From the NCBI RefSeq assembly GCF_029784135.1, contig NC_073746.1, forward strand, positions 246,087,307-246,151,306: a stretch of 64,000 nt of DNA. The letters run 5' to 3'. The notes under the pieces were generated by a model. It made no database searches. It worked only from the letters and a program-made list of their open reading frames with translations, and had not been told where the DNA came from. Positions 12,230 to 24,479 of the stretch are shown here, one piece after another (position 1 is the stretch's first letter; the number at the start of each line of letters is the position of its first letter). The stretch is from Toxorhynchites rutilus septentrionalis. Its lineage: Eukaryota; Arthropoda; Insecta; Diptera; Culicidae. A program made the translations under genes and the position numbers.

Positions 12230-13970
12230 CTGTGGATGCAGTGGAGAAAATGGATTGAAATGAAGCTCGACACTCTTCGCATTCCGTAATGTTATTTTTC
12301 TGACGCCGTTGTAGAAAGCTATTCCTCGCTGCAAGTACACGCTTTCGTTGACGCAAACAAATCTGCATACGCGTGTGCCGTGTACTTTCGGGTCGACACA
12401 CCAAATGGACTTGCCATCACCCTTGTAGTGGCAAAGTCAATGGTATCACCGTTGAAAATGTTAACGATTCCACGCCTTGAGCTCCAGAAAGCCGTTTTGG
12501 GATCTCGATTTTTCAATAGTATCTTATCCATGCACGCTATACCAGTGACGAAGCGTTTTCTGTGGACAGACTCAGTCACTGTCTTGGCCTGGATCCGATC
12601 GGATCAACGCCGGTATCACCAGTTTGTGGGGTTCAGGATAGGTGAAATATTGTCGACGACCGACGTTGGCGAGTGGAGGAAGGTTCCATCCAGACTGAAC
12701 GTTTCAGACGACGCTACGAAGTGGGGATCAGGGCCAAATATTAGTTCTGACAGTCGTTGGTTCCAGGGGCCAGATTTTCTGCAGCTTCCCGAAGAGTTAT
12801 GGTCTGGCAACAACAAAATTATCGAACCTACCGAAGAAGAGCTGATTATCTGCAACGTTCATCAATCGATCAAACTCCCATTGGTCGACGTTTCAAGGTT
12901 CACTCGTTGGGAAAGCCTTCACAGAACGGTGGTCTACGTGCACCGCGTTTTCTGTAATTGCCACAAACGTGACGAAACGCCAGAAGACGGACCTCTAACT
13001 AAAGAGGAGTTGAAGAAGGCGGAAATAACTCTGTGGTGGCAGGCTCAAGAAGAGTTTTTCATATCGGAGATCACAGTGCTTAAAGACACGAAAGGAGTTC
13101 CGGAGAAGCTGCATGAATCGATAGCGAAGTCGAGTCCAATTTTCAAGCTGTGGCCGTTTAGGAAACGCCGAGTGGAAATCATATGGAACTAAATACCCAG
13201 TAATTCTTCCGCGTCAACACCGCATAACATTCATCCTTGTAGACGCGTTTCATCGTCATTTTCGTCACTCAAATCGAGAGACCGTGGTAAACGAGCTGCG
13301 ATAACTCTACGAAATCCCGAACTTACGATCGATGGTTGCTGAGGTATCTAGGAATTTTATGTGGTGCAAGGTCTATAATGCTCATCCACGCGCTCCACCC
13401 ATGGCGCCGCTGTCGAAGGTTGACTCCTTATGTACGGCCTTTTTCATACGTAGGGTTGGACTATTTCGGGACAGTCCTCGCAAAAGTAGGTCGTAGTAAC
13501 GCAAAGCGGTGGATAGCGCTATTCACATGCCTTACTATCCGCGCTGTCCACTTGGAGGTTGTCCATAGCTTATCAACGCAAAGCTGTGTCATGGCAGTGA
13601 GAAGATCACGGAGAGGATCACCAGCGGAAAACTTCAGTGATAACGCGACGAATTTTCACAGAGCGAACATTTAGTTGGAAAATGAAATCAAAGAACGCAA
13701 TGAACGTTTGGCTACGGTTTTTACGAACACTGAGACTCGTTGGTCATTCATCTCAACAAGTGCTCCGCACATGGGTGGCGCGTGGGAGCGGATAGTTAAG
13801 TTGGTGAAGGCAGCTCTTCGGACCATTCTGGACGCACAACGAAGACCAGACGACGAGATTTTGGAAACGGTCATTGTGGAAGCAGAAGCCATGGTCAACA
13901 CGCGACCGTTGACATACATTCCACTAGAGTCAGCCGATCAAGAAGCTTTGAGCCCTAATCTTACCCCTGC
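12230..13970 (+). pseudogene. BEL/Pao retrotransposon pol remnant (RNase H and integrase)
   Basis: In order, the sequence encodes a Pao-type RNase H (HAFVDANKSAYACAVYFR, MLTIPRLELQKAVLGSRFF, FLWTDSVTVLAWIRSDQRRY, VPSRLNVSDDATKWG), a linker, and an integrase core (VGLDYFGTVLAKVGRSNAKR, AVHLEVVHSLSTQSC, FSDNATNFH, HMGGAWERIVKLVKAAL, EAMVNTRPLTYIP). The two integrase aspartates and the GGAWE glutamate are visible. The reading frame shifts near 13192-13336 and an in-frame stop lies at 13674. No LTRs, gag or reverse transcriptase were found, so this is a 3' pol fragment. Confidence 0.85.
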
Positions 13971-14016
13971 GTTACCTAAGAATTTTTACGGAGAAAAAAC
14001 TGTTTATTGTAAGTAG

Positions 14017-14635
14017 TTTATAATTGTTCAATTGAATACGATATATCAAATAAAATATTTACAACTGAAGCTGATCCGAAGTAACGCTAGAGTATTCATG
14101 AGGATCTGCTAAAAGAAAACAGTCACAACACATAGTTTCAAATACAGTTTGCGAAGATGCATTTCTTCCTCCCGTAATTCCAAAAATATAAATTCCTTGT
14201 GATTAAAAAAGGTCCAACGACATCAATGCTAGGATATGAATAGCTGTGTATATATGTTGGGTACCAACTAACTTCCTATGTTCTAGATACATATATTGAT
14301 ACCGTTGTACGAAAGAGCGAAAGAACGATTCAAAACAACTAGTTCACTTCGATGAACGGTTAGCGACTGAACCGTTCATCAAAGTGAACTGTTTTGCCTA
14401 TCTCTATATTCTACATTTCCCTCTGAAATTATTTCATCTCTCATGTTTTTTTAGAACCGCGAATTTGCTTGATTTGATAAATTTCTATTTGCACTATTAG
14501 CAGTATTTGCTAAGCGGATTCCCCTCCGTATTGGGGAAACACATTTCGGTGGGAACAAAAACCCCGACTTGCATGTATTTGCAAAGCGAATTCTCCCAGG
14601 CATGTTGATTTTGAAGTCTGTGTTGGGGGAACCGT
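14017..14635. other. Non-coding, no gene recognised
   Basis: Contains an inverted pair around 14335-14390 (AACTAGTTCACTTCGATGAA against TTCATCAAAGTGAACTGTTT), which makes a hairpin. Otherwise featureless. Confidence 0.4.
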
Positions 14636-14909
14636 AAATCGGGCCAATCAAAGCGGGCAATTAGTGCGTTAAGATAACGCTTAATATTTCACAGTTATTC
14701 AATTGTTTATCTCATGGAAAATAACATTTTGTTTATTGTGATAGATGCGTAGAAATATTTCCCATCAATTAATGCATACATCTTTCCGATTTATTAAGAA
14801 ATGTTCGAGTTGTAAGCATTCGAAATCTTTAATTTTTTCCAGCATGTTCTGTGTTTTTGTTTTCATTTCGACCCCCCCCCCATATTTCAGTTAGACGTAG
14901 TCCTACGTC
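14636..14909 (-). repeat. Histone-upstream-type unit ending in GACGTAG palindrome
   Basis: Aligns by eye along its whole length with 35103-35371, which is the sequence upstream of the H2A pseudogene at 34853 on the minus strand. Shared blocks include a CCAATCAAA box, ATATTTCACARTTATTCAAT, GTGATAGATGCGTAGA-like sequence and the terminal GACGTAGTCCTACGTC (14894-14909). The coding part is absent here, so this looks like a truncated copy of the same unit. Confidence 0.65.
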
Positions 14910-15009
14910 AAAAAGAATACATTGATAATTAATGGTTTTGAATTCTTTCTACCACTACAACTCTTACAATCTTACAGAAAGTTCAGTTTAATTCATATAA
15001 TAAATGGTT

Positions 15010-15265
15010 TAAACATTACCAATATGTAAAACAACATCGTTGAAGAATAGGGAGAATAACAGTGGACCTACGTCGTTCCCCTAAGGGATGCCGAAGCCGT
15101 TCGTGAACCAATCAGAGATTGATGGTCCAATTTTAACGACCAATTGTCTACCGCTCACATACGCGTTTAGTCAAGCAATGATCTGTTCAGAAATTCCGCA
15201 GGAACTGCTCCATCGTACCCGGATTGGTACAACATTTTCAGTTTGGACAGCGTTTCAGTCAATGT
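15010..15265 (-). pseudogene. Jockey-like LINE reverse transcriptase fragment
   Basis: The minus strand reads AYVSGRQLVVKIGPSISDWF, then TNGFGIP, a stop where the conserved Q is expected, and VGPLLFSLFFND. This is the GxPQGS..GPLLF region of reverse transcriptases of the Jockey/CR1 group. The frame is interrupted by stops. No RNase H or endonuclease part is seen nearby. Confidence 0.65.
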
Positions 15266-16003
15266 TTCTGCCGACATTTTGAAAGTATCAGCAACTATAA
15301 TACCTGCTCAGTGCTCCTGATACATCGCCTTAGTGGGGAGGATAATCAAAAATTGATTTGAAAAATTCAGCCAGCAATGGATAATTATCTTGCGGTTTGT
15401 TCGCCGAGATGAACCAGTATCTTTGTGATTGGAGTAAACGAAGCTCCAAAAATTTGTTCGAGTTCGGGCCGCGGTATTTCGTTTTCTTCTACAAGTTCAA
15501 AGTTCATGAGTCGATCAGGGTGGCTCCAGAGAAGGTCGAGGCTCAGTGGCACAAATCCCTTGAACACGTGCAGAATCTGCGAGAACTTGTGTACGACATC
15601 AACTTCTACATGCTGGCACCAGAAGACCAATCGACGGTTGGCTCAATAGCTCGTAGTTGTCATTCTTGAAATCGAATGTTGTTCGATATGCGCTGTTAGG
15701 CTGCTTCAAGTGTTGCAAAGCGAGGAGCTTAATCACCAAAACATCATTCGTGTAACCCATGAGCTCACTTTTTTCGAATCGAAGTAGCGCAAAAGTATAT
15801 GTCGGGAAAAACATTTTTCTTCTCCCATTTTCACAGAAAAAATGGTTTTTTACGCTAATAATTGTGTATGCTGATTAAATGGTATCGAGAATGTATAATT
15901 TGAGAAAGTGCCAGATGTACTCCATCTAATATTTGTGGACGAAAACTAAGTTGAGGTCTAATATCATGCTTTGTAGAATCGAGCGCCGTGCAGAATAACC
16001 ACT
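15266..16003. other. Unassigned stretch with overlapping open frames
   Basis: Open frames run on both strands at 15385-15814, but neither translation was recognised. It lies upstream on the minus strand of the Jockey-like fragment and may be decayed coding sequence from it. Confidence 0.35.
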
Positions 16004-16379
16004 GTCTACATCAGGGTTTCTCAAAGTGGTCGATATCGATCCCTTGGGGTCGATATTGGTTTACCAAGGGTCGACACAAACGAAAACTGATGTTGGGGGT
16101 CGACGAGGTTTAAGAATCGACCCCTTAATCAGCACAAATTCTCTTTTGAAACTTTCAAGATACTGTCCAAGTTGTATTACGTACATCAACTTGTTATAAG
16201 AATGACTAATATTCCATTATTTTTGCGTAAAATTCAAAACTTCATTTGAGATATTTAGGATTTAGCATTTATCCATTCCACATCGATAAACGACGAGTGA
16301 GGTTCGATTTTGTATGTTCTGGCACAGTCTAATCGCCACGAGTGTGGTTCGACGTTATACGTGAAGGGGTTAATGGCGA

Positions 16380-17330
16380 AAAACTATAGTGACTATATTA
16401 TCTTGACCCCAATTTCTGATCAATCAGGAAGTTTTGTAATGCAAGAAAAAGATGGTATAACTAGGTACCAGATTCGGACTGGATGCATTATTACTTCCCA
16501 ACCAACCTCCCGGAGTTCAGTATAGATACGTTTGGTCCTGCGTTGTCCTGATGGAACACAACACCTCTTCTGTTGACTTATTTTGGTAGTTTCTGGTCAA
16601 TCGCTAGCTTCAAACAGTCCAGATGTTGAGAGTAGAGATCTAAATTTAGTATTTGGTCATACGAAAGTAACTCACAAAGAAATGACTCCCTTCAAGTACC
16701 ACCAAATACATAGTAAAACCTTCCTAACCGTTAGTTCTGGTTTGGCCCCCGTTTGAGCTGCTTCACCATGCTGTGACCACGATCGTTTTCGCATATTATT
16801 GTCGTAGGTGACCCATTTTTCATCACCATTCACTATCCGTTTAAGAAATGGGTCGATTTCATTCCGTTTGGCCAAGGTTTCGCAGATGGAAACTCGATCA
16901 ATCGTATTTTTTGGTGTTAATTGGTGTGACACCCACACACCGAGCATCTTTGTGAATGCAGCTCTGCACAAATGGTTTAAAATTGTTTTATGGTCGATCT
17001 TCAGTTCCTGGACGATGCCAGAACGAATATCATGCCGGTCAACTTCGGTTTTTTCTGAGACTTCATCGACAATTTCGACGACAGGTTTGCCTTGCCTTGT
17101 GAGGTGCATCTTTAACATCAAAAATGCCTGAACGTAATCGACAAAATCAAAATTGCACGTAATTAGCACCATAAACATAAAAACTGTAAAATCTACCGAA
17201 TCTTCTCTTTGTTGACTTCCATTGTTAACACCCTGCAACTCACAACTGAATGGAACAAACAAAACACAGCAAAAGATTTTTTTAGTGTGAAATGTCACAA
17301 TGACAACGAGCATAACCTTGAAATTGTTTG
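16380..17330 (-). pseudogene. mariner transposase pseudogene nested in hAT element
   Basis: Minus strand: QELKIDHKTILNHL, VWVSHQLTPKN, then NGDEKWVTYD with the first catalytic aspartate, RKRSWSQHGEAAQT and VRKVLLCIWWYLKG (normally WWDxKG). Further on VVFHQDNA keeps the second aspartate, but the third, in the PSD motif, is lost. The helix-turn-helix N-terminus is scrambled and several frameshifts are present. Tc1/mariner DD34D family, inactive. Element ends are not clear. Confidence 0.8.
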
Positions 17331-17389
17331 ATTGATACTATACGAGATATCAATCACTACAGCCATCTACCGAGAAAATAATAGAGTTG

Positions 17390-17643
17390 AGGGGCTTAGA
17401 GTGCAAGGGGTGTAAGTTACTTGATCGATTTCTTTTCATAGACATTCTCTTTTGATCATAGCTTCACTGCAAACACATTCCCAGATTATTTGACAATGTG
17501 GACGATAAGCCAGAACCTCAATTATCGGTTTCTATAGAAACATAAAATTTGAACGTTTTTGTGTGCGAGTTATTAAAAAAAAGGGAAAAAAATATGAAGA
17601 GAAATCGATCAAGTCACTTACACCCTTTGCATTCTAAGCCCCT
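17390..17643. mobile_element. 254-bp MITE with ~47-bp terminal inverted repeats
   Basis: 17390-17437 and the reverse complement of 17597-17643 share AGGGGCTTAGARTGCAARGG followed by GTGTAAGTKACTTGATCGAT. The interior has no ORF. The target duplication is unclear. It sits inside the hAT element and immediately upstream of the nested mariner. Confidence 0.7.
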
Positions 17644-18045
17644 TATTTATTTTTCCCCAACCTAATGTGATTGTCGTACTTTTCAAAACTCAACAAGGCT
17701 CATCGACATAAGTTCATAAATTTATACAAGTTTGGATGTAAAGTAAAATAACGTGATCAAGTTCGTACGATAATGTGTTTGAGCGAACAAGTCTTTCACG
17801 CACGTTTTTACTTGTGCTATAATTGACATGTCCAAGTCCAAACATGCTCCTGATATTTTACTGTATAAGAAGCTTGCACTTAGGTCTCAAGTTCTGAAGA
17901 AAACATAACTCGTAGACATTTTAGCTTTTGAATGAAATGATTAGCGTACCACTTCGTTCAGCCGGCAAAGAGTTATTAACGCTCAAAACCTTGCATCTCC
18001 GACGTATCCAGTATTGTGAAACATTGTTGAAAAATGTATTATCGA

Positions 18046-18225
18046 TTTTCCATCTTCATACCTTGTCGAAAAAGGCTTCAGTGTGGTTTTAAACGTTTTG
18101 TCGAAACAAAAAAACAAAAAAAAACTATGGGAAAATCGACGAACGAGGAGATGCAGGGGCTCAACTCACCAATATTGAACCAGATTTAGATAGGTTGGTA
18201 AAAAATCACCAGGTTCTTCCATGAC
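18046..18225 (+). pseudogene. hAT transposase C-terminal dimerisation region remnant
   Basis: Reads SSYLVEKGFSVV followed by a damaged stretch and NIEPDLDRLVKNHQ, in the order seen at the C-terminus of ZBED5/SCAND3-like hAT transposases. Two frame changes separate the blocks. It lies 440 bp from the element's right terminus, the position expected for the end of a plus-strand transposase gene. Confidence 0.7.
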
Positions 18226-18670
18226 ACTGAATTTTTGATGTTTTTTTTATCTTTACTTTGCGATTTTCTACGATATCCAGAAGCAATTTGTATTTGTGAT
18301 TAATTGGTATTAATAACTGTTAATTACACTTGATATTCACCGAATTTCATGTCTATTTATTTTGTTGTATTTTGTTGAGAAAATTATGTCAGGTCACTTA
18401 ACTCTTTATTAGGCCGTGGAAACTATATTATCACCCACAATATTATTATTTGAATATTTTGCTTAACCAAAGACTTCTAAAGGTATCTGGCAATACTCCA
18501 ATTTTTTACAGCTGCTAAAAAAAAATACTAAAATTAATGAACGGCAAAGGTTTTCAGTTGTTAAGTATTTTGTATGATTGAAAAAAATTCTCTATGGGGG
18601 TCTGAGGTATCACTTCATTCTGAAAAAGGGGTCTATTGCCCAAAATAGTTCGAGAACCCCTGGTCTACAT

Positions 18671-20830
18671 GTTTGAAGTATCGTACAATACTTCCCGTCG
18701 TAGATGATAAACGAAAACAACGTTTGACATTATTCTCGTGCTAAACTTCTCTCTACTCGGCAGTTTTAATGGTTTGAGTCTTATTTTGAATAGATGAATA
18801 TAAAATGTTAATGCCTCGTTATCTCCGTATAATATAATGAATATAAAGCAAGCTTTGTTTTCCCAATTTTCGTTTTGAGATGATACAATCGAGTCACACG
18901 ATAATGGTGATAACGGGTTGAACACTGTTCTGTTTGTTTTCCAAAAATTCACATACATTTAAAGGGGGTGGGTATTTCTTACTAAAAGTGATTCTCTTTC
19001 AATTGTTGTTAATCATCCGAGCCTGTCTTCTATCAAACATAAGAAGTTAATTGAATTGAAATTATCAACCATGTCTTTAAATGCATCTTTACTTCAATGA
19101 CACTCCATATGATTGTATAAAAATTTAAAAAAATCCCCAAATGTTTTGGAATCACGTGATATTCGACGAGTATAAAACAATCTAAAATATACAATAGTTT
19201 ACACAACATTGTTTTCAGTGTGTTTGTGTGGGGTCCTCTTTCTAACGATCAAGTGCTAATAGAAAGGTAAACAATCAGCTCACTCCACATTGATAGACAG
19301 GTCAATGGGCAAAGCGATTCACTGTTTTATAACCACTTATATTATACATTCCGGTTGAATAACAAATCCAGCCTAAATTCAAATTTTGCGCGTAATATTG
19401 TGCATTGGATTAACTGTCACGTTCATAACGCAGTCGGTTGCATTCGAGAACCGGCGATCGAAAAGCAAAGAACATATTGAAAAGCTAAAAATAAAATACC
19501 CCAAATGAAAACGACGATTAGATCACAAAAAAGAACATCGAGAGACTTCACACGCCGAAGCCGGGACTTGTTGTCAAAGTGCGCGAAAAACAACAATGCC
19601 GCACACATGAAAAGAAAGTGCAAAGCGAATGTGGGAAATCTCGTCCCTCCTCCGTAGGAGATGTTTGAGTGTAGTGAATTTTCGTGAGTTCATCCTCTGC
19701 TATTGCGTGATATGCGCGCATGCTGTATCGCATGTCATCTCACCATCGCCACCACCACCACCACCTAACAGCCACCCTCTTCCATCAACTAAAGTTGGAG
19801 AAGATTCCAAATTTGCTTCGTGTCACTTTTTATCGACGATTATTCTCTTACACAGTTCCTAAAACAGCTAAAATGCTTCAATTTTTCGTTCTCACTTGCA
19901 CGCTAATCCAATTAGAGACTTTTTCTTTGTGGGATTCGGTTCTGCTAATCCGACTGAGGTGCAAATCATTCCATTCTAATAGGCGTGAGCACCGGTGTGC
20001 AGGAAGAGCCAAATCGTGGAAGCGTAACAGCGAGCGAAACCACTTTTTATCATCCAAGTTGGGCAGGTCCGTCATAGCATAACTATTCCGAATGGATATG
20101 TATTCTATAGTGCCCGGAATTATGAAGGGAGAGATCCAACGTTCGCACACTGGGCTGCTATTCTGGCAATTAAATAATTGGCAAGTACACGAATCAGCTA
20201 GGGGGATGGACGTTTGTCGACATAATGGCCATTGTGCAGCGAACCTAATTTATATATCTCATTTTTTTAACAGTTCTCATCTTTTAGCAGCATTTACACT
20301 GTGAAAATTCGTATAGTAGCATACTTTTCTTATTTCTTCAAACTTGGTTATTGAACTCCAATTTAGCACTTTAATTCACCTTGAAACAAAACAATTCACC
20401 GACACGATTGACGATTGACGATAAAATATGCACCGCTAACTCGGAGGCGAGTTCACTTTTATTTCTTTTCGCTACCCTTTTCCAAAGTGTGAACGGAAAA
20501 GAAAAAAAGTACAATCAGCGAAAGCCACTGCAGATTAGAACACTTCCACACGCGTCGCCGGAAAACAACGAACTGAAGGCAAGCGTGAACGCGATGAATT
20601 TTACAGCCGAAGTGATGAGTCAAACCGCATGTGTCTGGCACCCGATGCGCGGTGGGTGGTACTGCGCCTCATGGGTCGTCCACAGATTGTGGTTCGGATA
20701 CTTTCACGCCGGAAAAGCGTTCGATTAAACATTTGGTGATTCATGATAACCTGAGGAAAACATTCTGTGAATGACATAATGTGAATGAATTTGATCCGAT
20801 ATCATTGTCCGAATTGTCTTTTGAAAAATA
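18671..20830. other. Stretch without recognisable gene; GC-richer part 19.4-20.7 kb
   Basis: No transposon ends or domains were recognised. A CACCATCG/CCACCACCACC tract lies at 19738-19768. Frames are open across 20381-20728 on the plus strand, but no family is evident. The region is less repeat-like than its surroundings and could contain host regulatory or untranslated sequence; that is a guess. Confidence 0.35.
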
Positions 20831-21045
20831 CAGGGTGTTTCAGAGTAAATGTTATCAATTTTTTTAAATTTAAGTGGTTTTAACATTACAGTGGTTTTAC
20901 ATTTCAAAACTGTATTTAAATGACATGACGTTTAAGTTTGTATCGAAATTCATTCGTTCATGTGATTGAGGCGTCATGGACGCGAAAAACGAACTGGTTA
21001 CAAATTGTTTTTGAAAAAGGAGCTACCGTTTCCCAAAAGTCGTCA
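20831..21045 (+). mobile_element. 5' fragment of a Tc1/mariner-like element
   Basis: Starts ACAGGGTGTTTCAGAGTAAA, like insect mariner-type termini, and after about 140 nt a frame opens MDAKNELVTNCF as in the N-terminus of such transposases. It is cut off directly where the LINE sequence begins near 21046, so it is truncated. Confidence 0.45.
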
Positions 21046-21415
21046 GAGTGAATGGAAGATTCATATTTATTAGGGCATTTCACTGCCCTAATGATATTGA
21101 TGATACGAAACCCATCCCAGGATCCACTATTCGTCGAAGGCCTCCCAATCTTTGGTGGGATAGCCAGTGTTCCAAGCTTTATCAGGATAAATCGATTGCA
21201 TTTAACGTTTTTCGGAATCGTGGAACCATTGAGAATTTTCAAACGTATTTAGCACTTGAAAATCAATTTAAAAACTTGATCTTATTGGCGAAATTTCGTG
21301 GGAGGTTTGTCACGAGAAACGTCAATGAAAAAAATATAGAAAGTGGCTCGAAACAAGAGGAATCGCTCTTCAACGAATAAATGCGAGGAATATCCACATA
21401 GATGGATTTTGAATT

Positions 21416-22262
21416 TTGCACGGAAGGTTTGTCCCGATTCCGTTCCCGTACAAAAAAATTGTTCGAGATATTTCACAAGATAGGTGCGTTCTTGATTCCG
21501 AGTTTTCGATGGTAGAATTCTCTCTTGCCTTCCTTTCATGTAACAATTCTACTCCGGGATCGGATAAGATTAATTTCAACTTGCTGAAAAACCTCTCTGA
21601 TGTGGCGAAACATCGCTTGTTGAATTTATTCAATCGGTTTCTGAAGCATAATATTGTTCCAGATGGTTGGAGACAAGTACGAGTTATAGCTATTCAAAAA
21701 CCCGGAAAACCCGCGTCCGACTTCAATTCATACCGCCCAATAGCAATGCTGTCTTGTATACGGAAATTGTTGGAGAAAATGATGTTGTTTCGCCTTCATC
21801 GATGGGTTGAAACAAATGGCCTTCTCTCAGATACACAATATGGGTTCCGCAGGGGCAATAGGACGAATGATTGTCTTGCGTTGCTTTCTTCAGAAATTCA
21901 AATGGCTTACGCCGAAAAAAAACAAATGGCTTCAGTATTCTTGTACATAAAGGGGGCCTTTGATTCAGTTTCAATAGAGGTTTTGTCAGACAAATTACAC
22001 TCTCGGAGTCTGCCGCCTCTATTGAACAATATGTTATATAACTTGCTTTGTGAAAAACATTTGAACTTTTCTCACGGAGATTCGGCAGTAAGTCGGTTCT
22101 CTTACATGAGCCTCCCCCAGGGCTCATGTTTAAGCACCTTTTTGTACAACTTCTATGTAAGCGACATCGAAAAATGCCTTACACAAAATTGCAGCCTAAG
22201 ACAACTTGCAGAAGATGGAGTGGTGTCTGTCGTAGGATCAAACGAATCTGACCTTCAAGAAC
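21416..22262 (+). pseudogene. LOA/I-group reverse transcriptase, inactive
   Basis: The frame runs about 280 codons. Motifs: SYRPIAMLSCIRKLLEKMM, TQYGFRRGNRTNDCL, IKGAFDSVSIEVL, SLPQGSCLSTFLYNFYVSDI and QLAEDGVVSVVGS. The catalytic YADD box has become LAED and the first aspartate (normally D.KGAFD) is replaced by tyrosine, so polymerase activity is not expected. The thumb region is lacking because of a deletion next to the later insertion. Confidence 0.8.
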
Positions 22263-22269
22263 CCTTACA

Positions 22270-23343
22270 TTTCCTAGACTTTTTAGCACGCTCCCTAATA
22301 TCCTGACGAACACTCAATTTATCCTGATTTTTCTGAAATGATCCTGAATTTTGCTGAATTTTGTACACTTTACATTATTCGTAATAAATATACTGGTATC
22401 CATGCCAAAGTTTCCTGTCATGATAGTTCTCCGGTTCGCACTTGTATATATCTTACATTAAGTTGAACTGTGTACTTAACTTTTTTATCTCTACCCTCAA
22501 TTGTTTCGTGGCTCCCCAAAGCAGTGCTAGAAAATTTCATGAACCCGATTGTCTGACGAATTTATGGAATTACACCGAGATTAAGTTTGAGGAACAACAT
22601 TGCTTTATTGAAGATAATGTGTATGTAGATGTATCCCCAGAGTTATTAATGTAGGAATACGTTTCAGAGTGTAAAATTACTCAAGAGAGAAATTTTGAAT
22701 CCACAGACAATATAAAAAGATTTTATATGTGATTTGTTCATCTGATTCAAAGTAGAAACAACTTTAATGATGAAACTATGGTAAATATATCTATAACTAA
22801 ATATCATAAAAATCATAAAAATTAGGAAAAATTCAACAAGTCTTCCACTGCTGATATGCTTTCCTCATTTGTTGAGTAAAGATTTATTCCAAAACATGGA
22901 TGATGAATTCAGTGAAAATTTGAATATTGATTTCTCTGCAATTGACTGTAGTGATGCTGTAGGTTTTTCGGAAAAAATATAAACGATCAAAGAGTAAGGC
23001 GAAATACTAGCATTAGCTTATGCGAGGATTTTTACCAAGCTTATTAATTCTTTTACATATCCGGTCTTCACCCGATAGAAGTTATACTTTGTTTCTGGTT
23101 GGATTTGGATTGGATTCTGTATTATGAGCTACTACCAAGCAACCTGTTTCTCACATGTATGGCTCGCAGTAGTTTTCGACGAGGAAGCAAACATGTTTTG
23201 GAAGGATAGAATTATTTAAGCTGTGTGAAAGATGGCGAAAGATTGTGAAACAAATCATTAACTTCTCGGACAACCCAATATGAGCTATCCTGATTTTTAT
23301 TTTCATTCTTCCTGATTTTTTCAAATTATAGTTGGCAACCCTG
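22270..23343. mobile_element. ~1.07-kb insertion inside the LINE reverse transcriptase
   Basis: The LINE phrase LQEP breaks at CTTACA (22264-22269) and resumes at CTTACAAG (23344) as LQDNL, so the same bases flank both sides. The right end complemented reads CAGGGTTGCCAACTATAA, like the hAT-type ends at 4397-6571. The left end lacks that terminus. Repeated ATCCTGATTTTT motifs lie near both ends. An internal frame (NLWNYTEIKFEEQ, 22570-22650) was not recognised. Confidence 0.5.
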
Positions 23344-23351
23344 CTTACAAG

Positions 23352-24168
23352 ATAATTTGAACTTTACTGATGGGTCCTCTATGAATGAGTCCACAGGATT
23401 TGGAGTGTTCAACGTATTTTTTAGCACCTCACACAGTCTTCAGTATCCTTGCTCAGTATATATTGCTGAATTGACAGCGATATACTGGGCGCTGGACAGC
23501 GTCGCCTCACAACCTGTTGAACACTTTTACATTGTAATGGATAGTCTTAGTACTGTCGAAGCTATCCGTTCAGCGAGGCCGGAAAAGCACTCGCTGTACT
23601 TCCTTGAGAGAATAAGAGAAATTTTGAGTGCTTTATCCAGATACTGTTATGTCAATTCCGGGTAATGAGAGGGCTGACTCATTAGCAAAGGTAGGTACAA
23701 TTGGAGGTGATATTTATCAGCGTCAAATCGCCTTCAATAGATTTTATTCTTTAGTCCACAGAAAAACCATTGCTATCTGGCAACGCAAGTGGAACGAGGA
23801 TGAATTGGGACGGTGGCTTCACTCGATTTCCCCCAAGGTTAGCCTCAAACCGTGGTTTAAAAGTCTGGAATTGAGTCGGGACTTTATTCGCACCTTCCCC
23901 GACTCATGTCCAATCACTGTTCGTTAGATGCACTACTCTTCCGTTTCAATCTTGCCGGCAGCAATCTCTGCGTTTGTGGCCAAGGTTATAGCGACATCGA
24001 GCATGTTGTTTGGTCGTGCGAGGTATATCAGATCGAATTTAGAAAACTCCCTTCGGGCCCGAGGAAGACATCCCAATGTGCCGGTGAGAGATGTGTTGGC
24101 TCGGTTAGACCTTGATTACATGTCCCATATATTTGTTTTCCTTAAAGCTATCGATCTTCGTGTCTGAT
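23352..24168 (+). pseudogene. LINE RNase H and C-terminal cysteine motif
   Basis: Reads FTDGSSMNESTGFGVF, SVYIAELTAIYWALD, FYIVMDSLSTVEAI and, after a frame change at about 23640, IPGNERADSLAKVG. These are the RNase H metal-binding blocks with D, E and D present. A C-terminal CVCGQGYSDIEHVVWSC motif follows near 23960-24010. At least two frame changes interrupt it. Confidence 0.75.
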
Positions 24169-24418
24169 TGTCCCTATATCCTTATACCCTCCTTTCCTTC
24201 CTTTGCGGGTAACTCGTCCCCTTGCTATAAACAGTAGAATAAGTTGAAACGTAAATACACTATAAATATACGAATACATTTAAGAACTGAGTGTTCATCA
24301 ACATTGTTACAATTTCCTTATATCCCATCCATCTCCTAAAAATATGTGACCCTTCTAAACTCGAGTACACCGCGAGTAAACGGTTTTCCACCTTACTAAC
24401 CATAGATGTAAGAAAATT

Positions 24419-24420
<2 letters not shown>

Positions 24421-24474
<54 letters not shown>
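24421..24474. repeat. (TA)n microsatellite at LINE 3' end
   Basis: About 26 uninterrupted TA units. I-group LINEs often end in short tandem repeats instead of poly(A), so this may be expansion of the LINE's own tail. Confidence 0.85.

Positions 24475-24479
<5 letters not shown>

Larger units (their letters stand above)
16012..18662 (+). mobile_element. hAT DNA transposon with perfect 8-bp target duplication
   Basis: Ends CAGGGTTTCTCAAAGTGG and, complemented from the right, CAGGGGTTCTCGAACTAT are typical hAT terminal repeats. GTCTACAT flanks both sides (16004-16011 and 18663-18670). A remnant of the transposase C-terminus lies at 18046-18225. The element was later invaded by a mariner (about 16380-17330) and a MITE (17390-17643). 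A block at 16290-16365 resembles 1769-1840. Confidence 0.85.
21046..24475 (+). mobile_element. LOA/I-group LINE, 5'-truncated and interrupted
   Basis: From 5' to 3': post-endonuclease linker (RPPNLWWDSQCSKLY), reverse transcriptase, an unrelated insertion at 22270-23343, RNase H, a cysteine motif and a 3' tail running into a (TA)n tract at 24421-24474. RNase H after the reverse transcriptase places it in the I/LOA/R1 assemblage. The endonuclease is missing, catalytic residues are lost and frames are broken. Confidence 0.75.

Noticed and set aside
19720..20082. 120-codon frame with a histidine run
   Set aside because: The histidines come from a CACCATCG/CCACCACC tract; no family resemblance.
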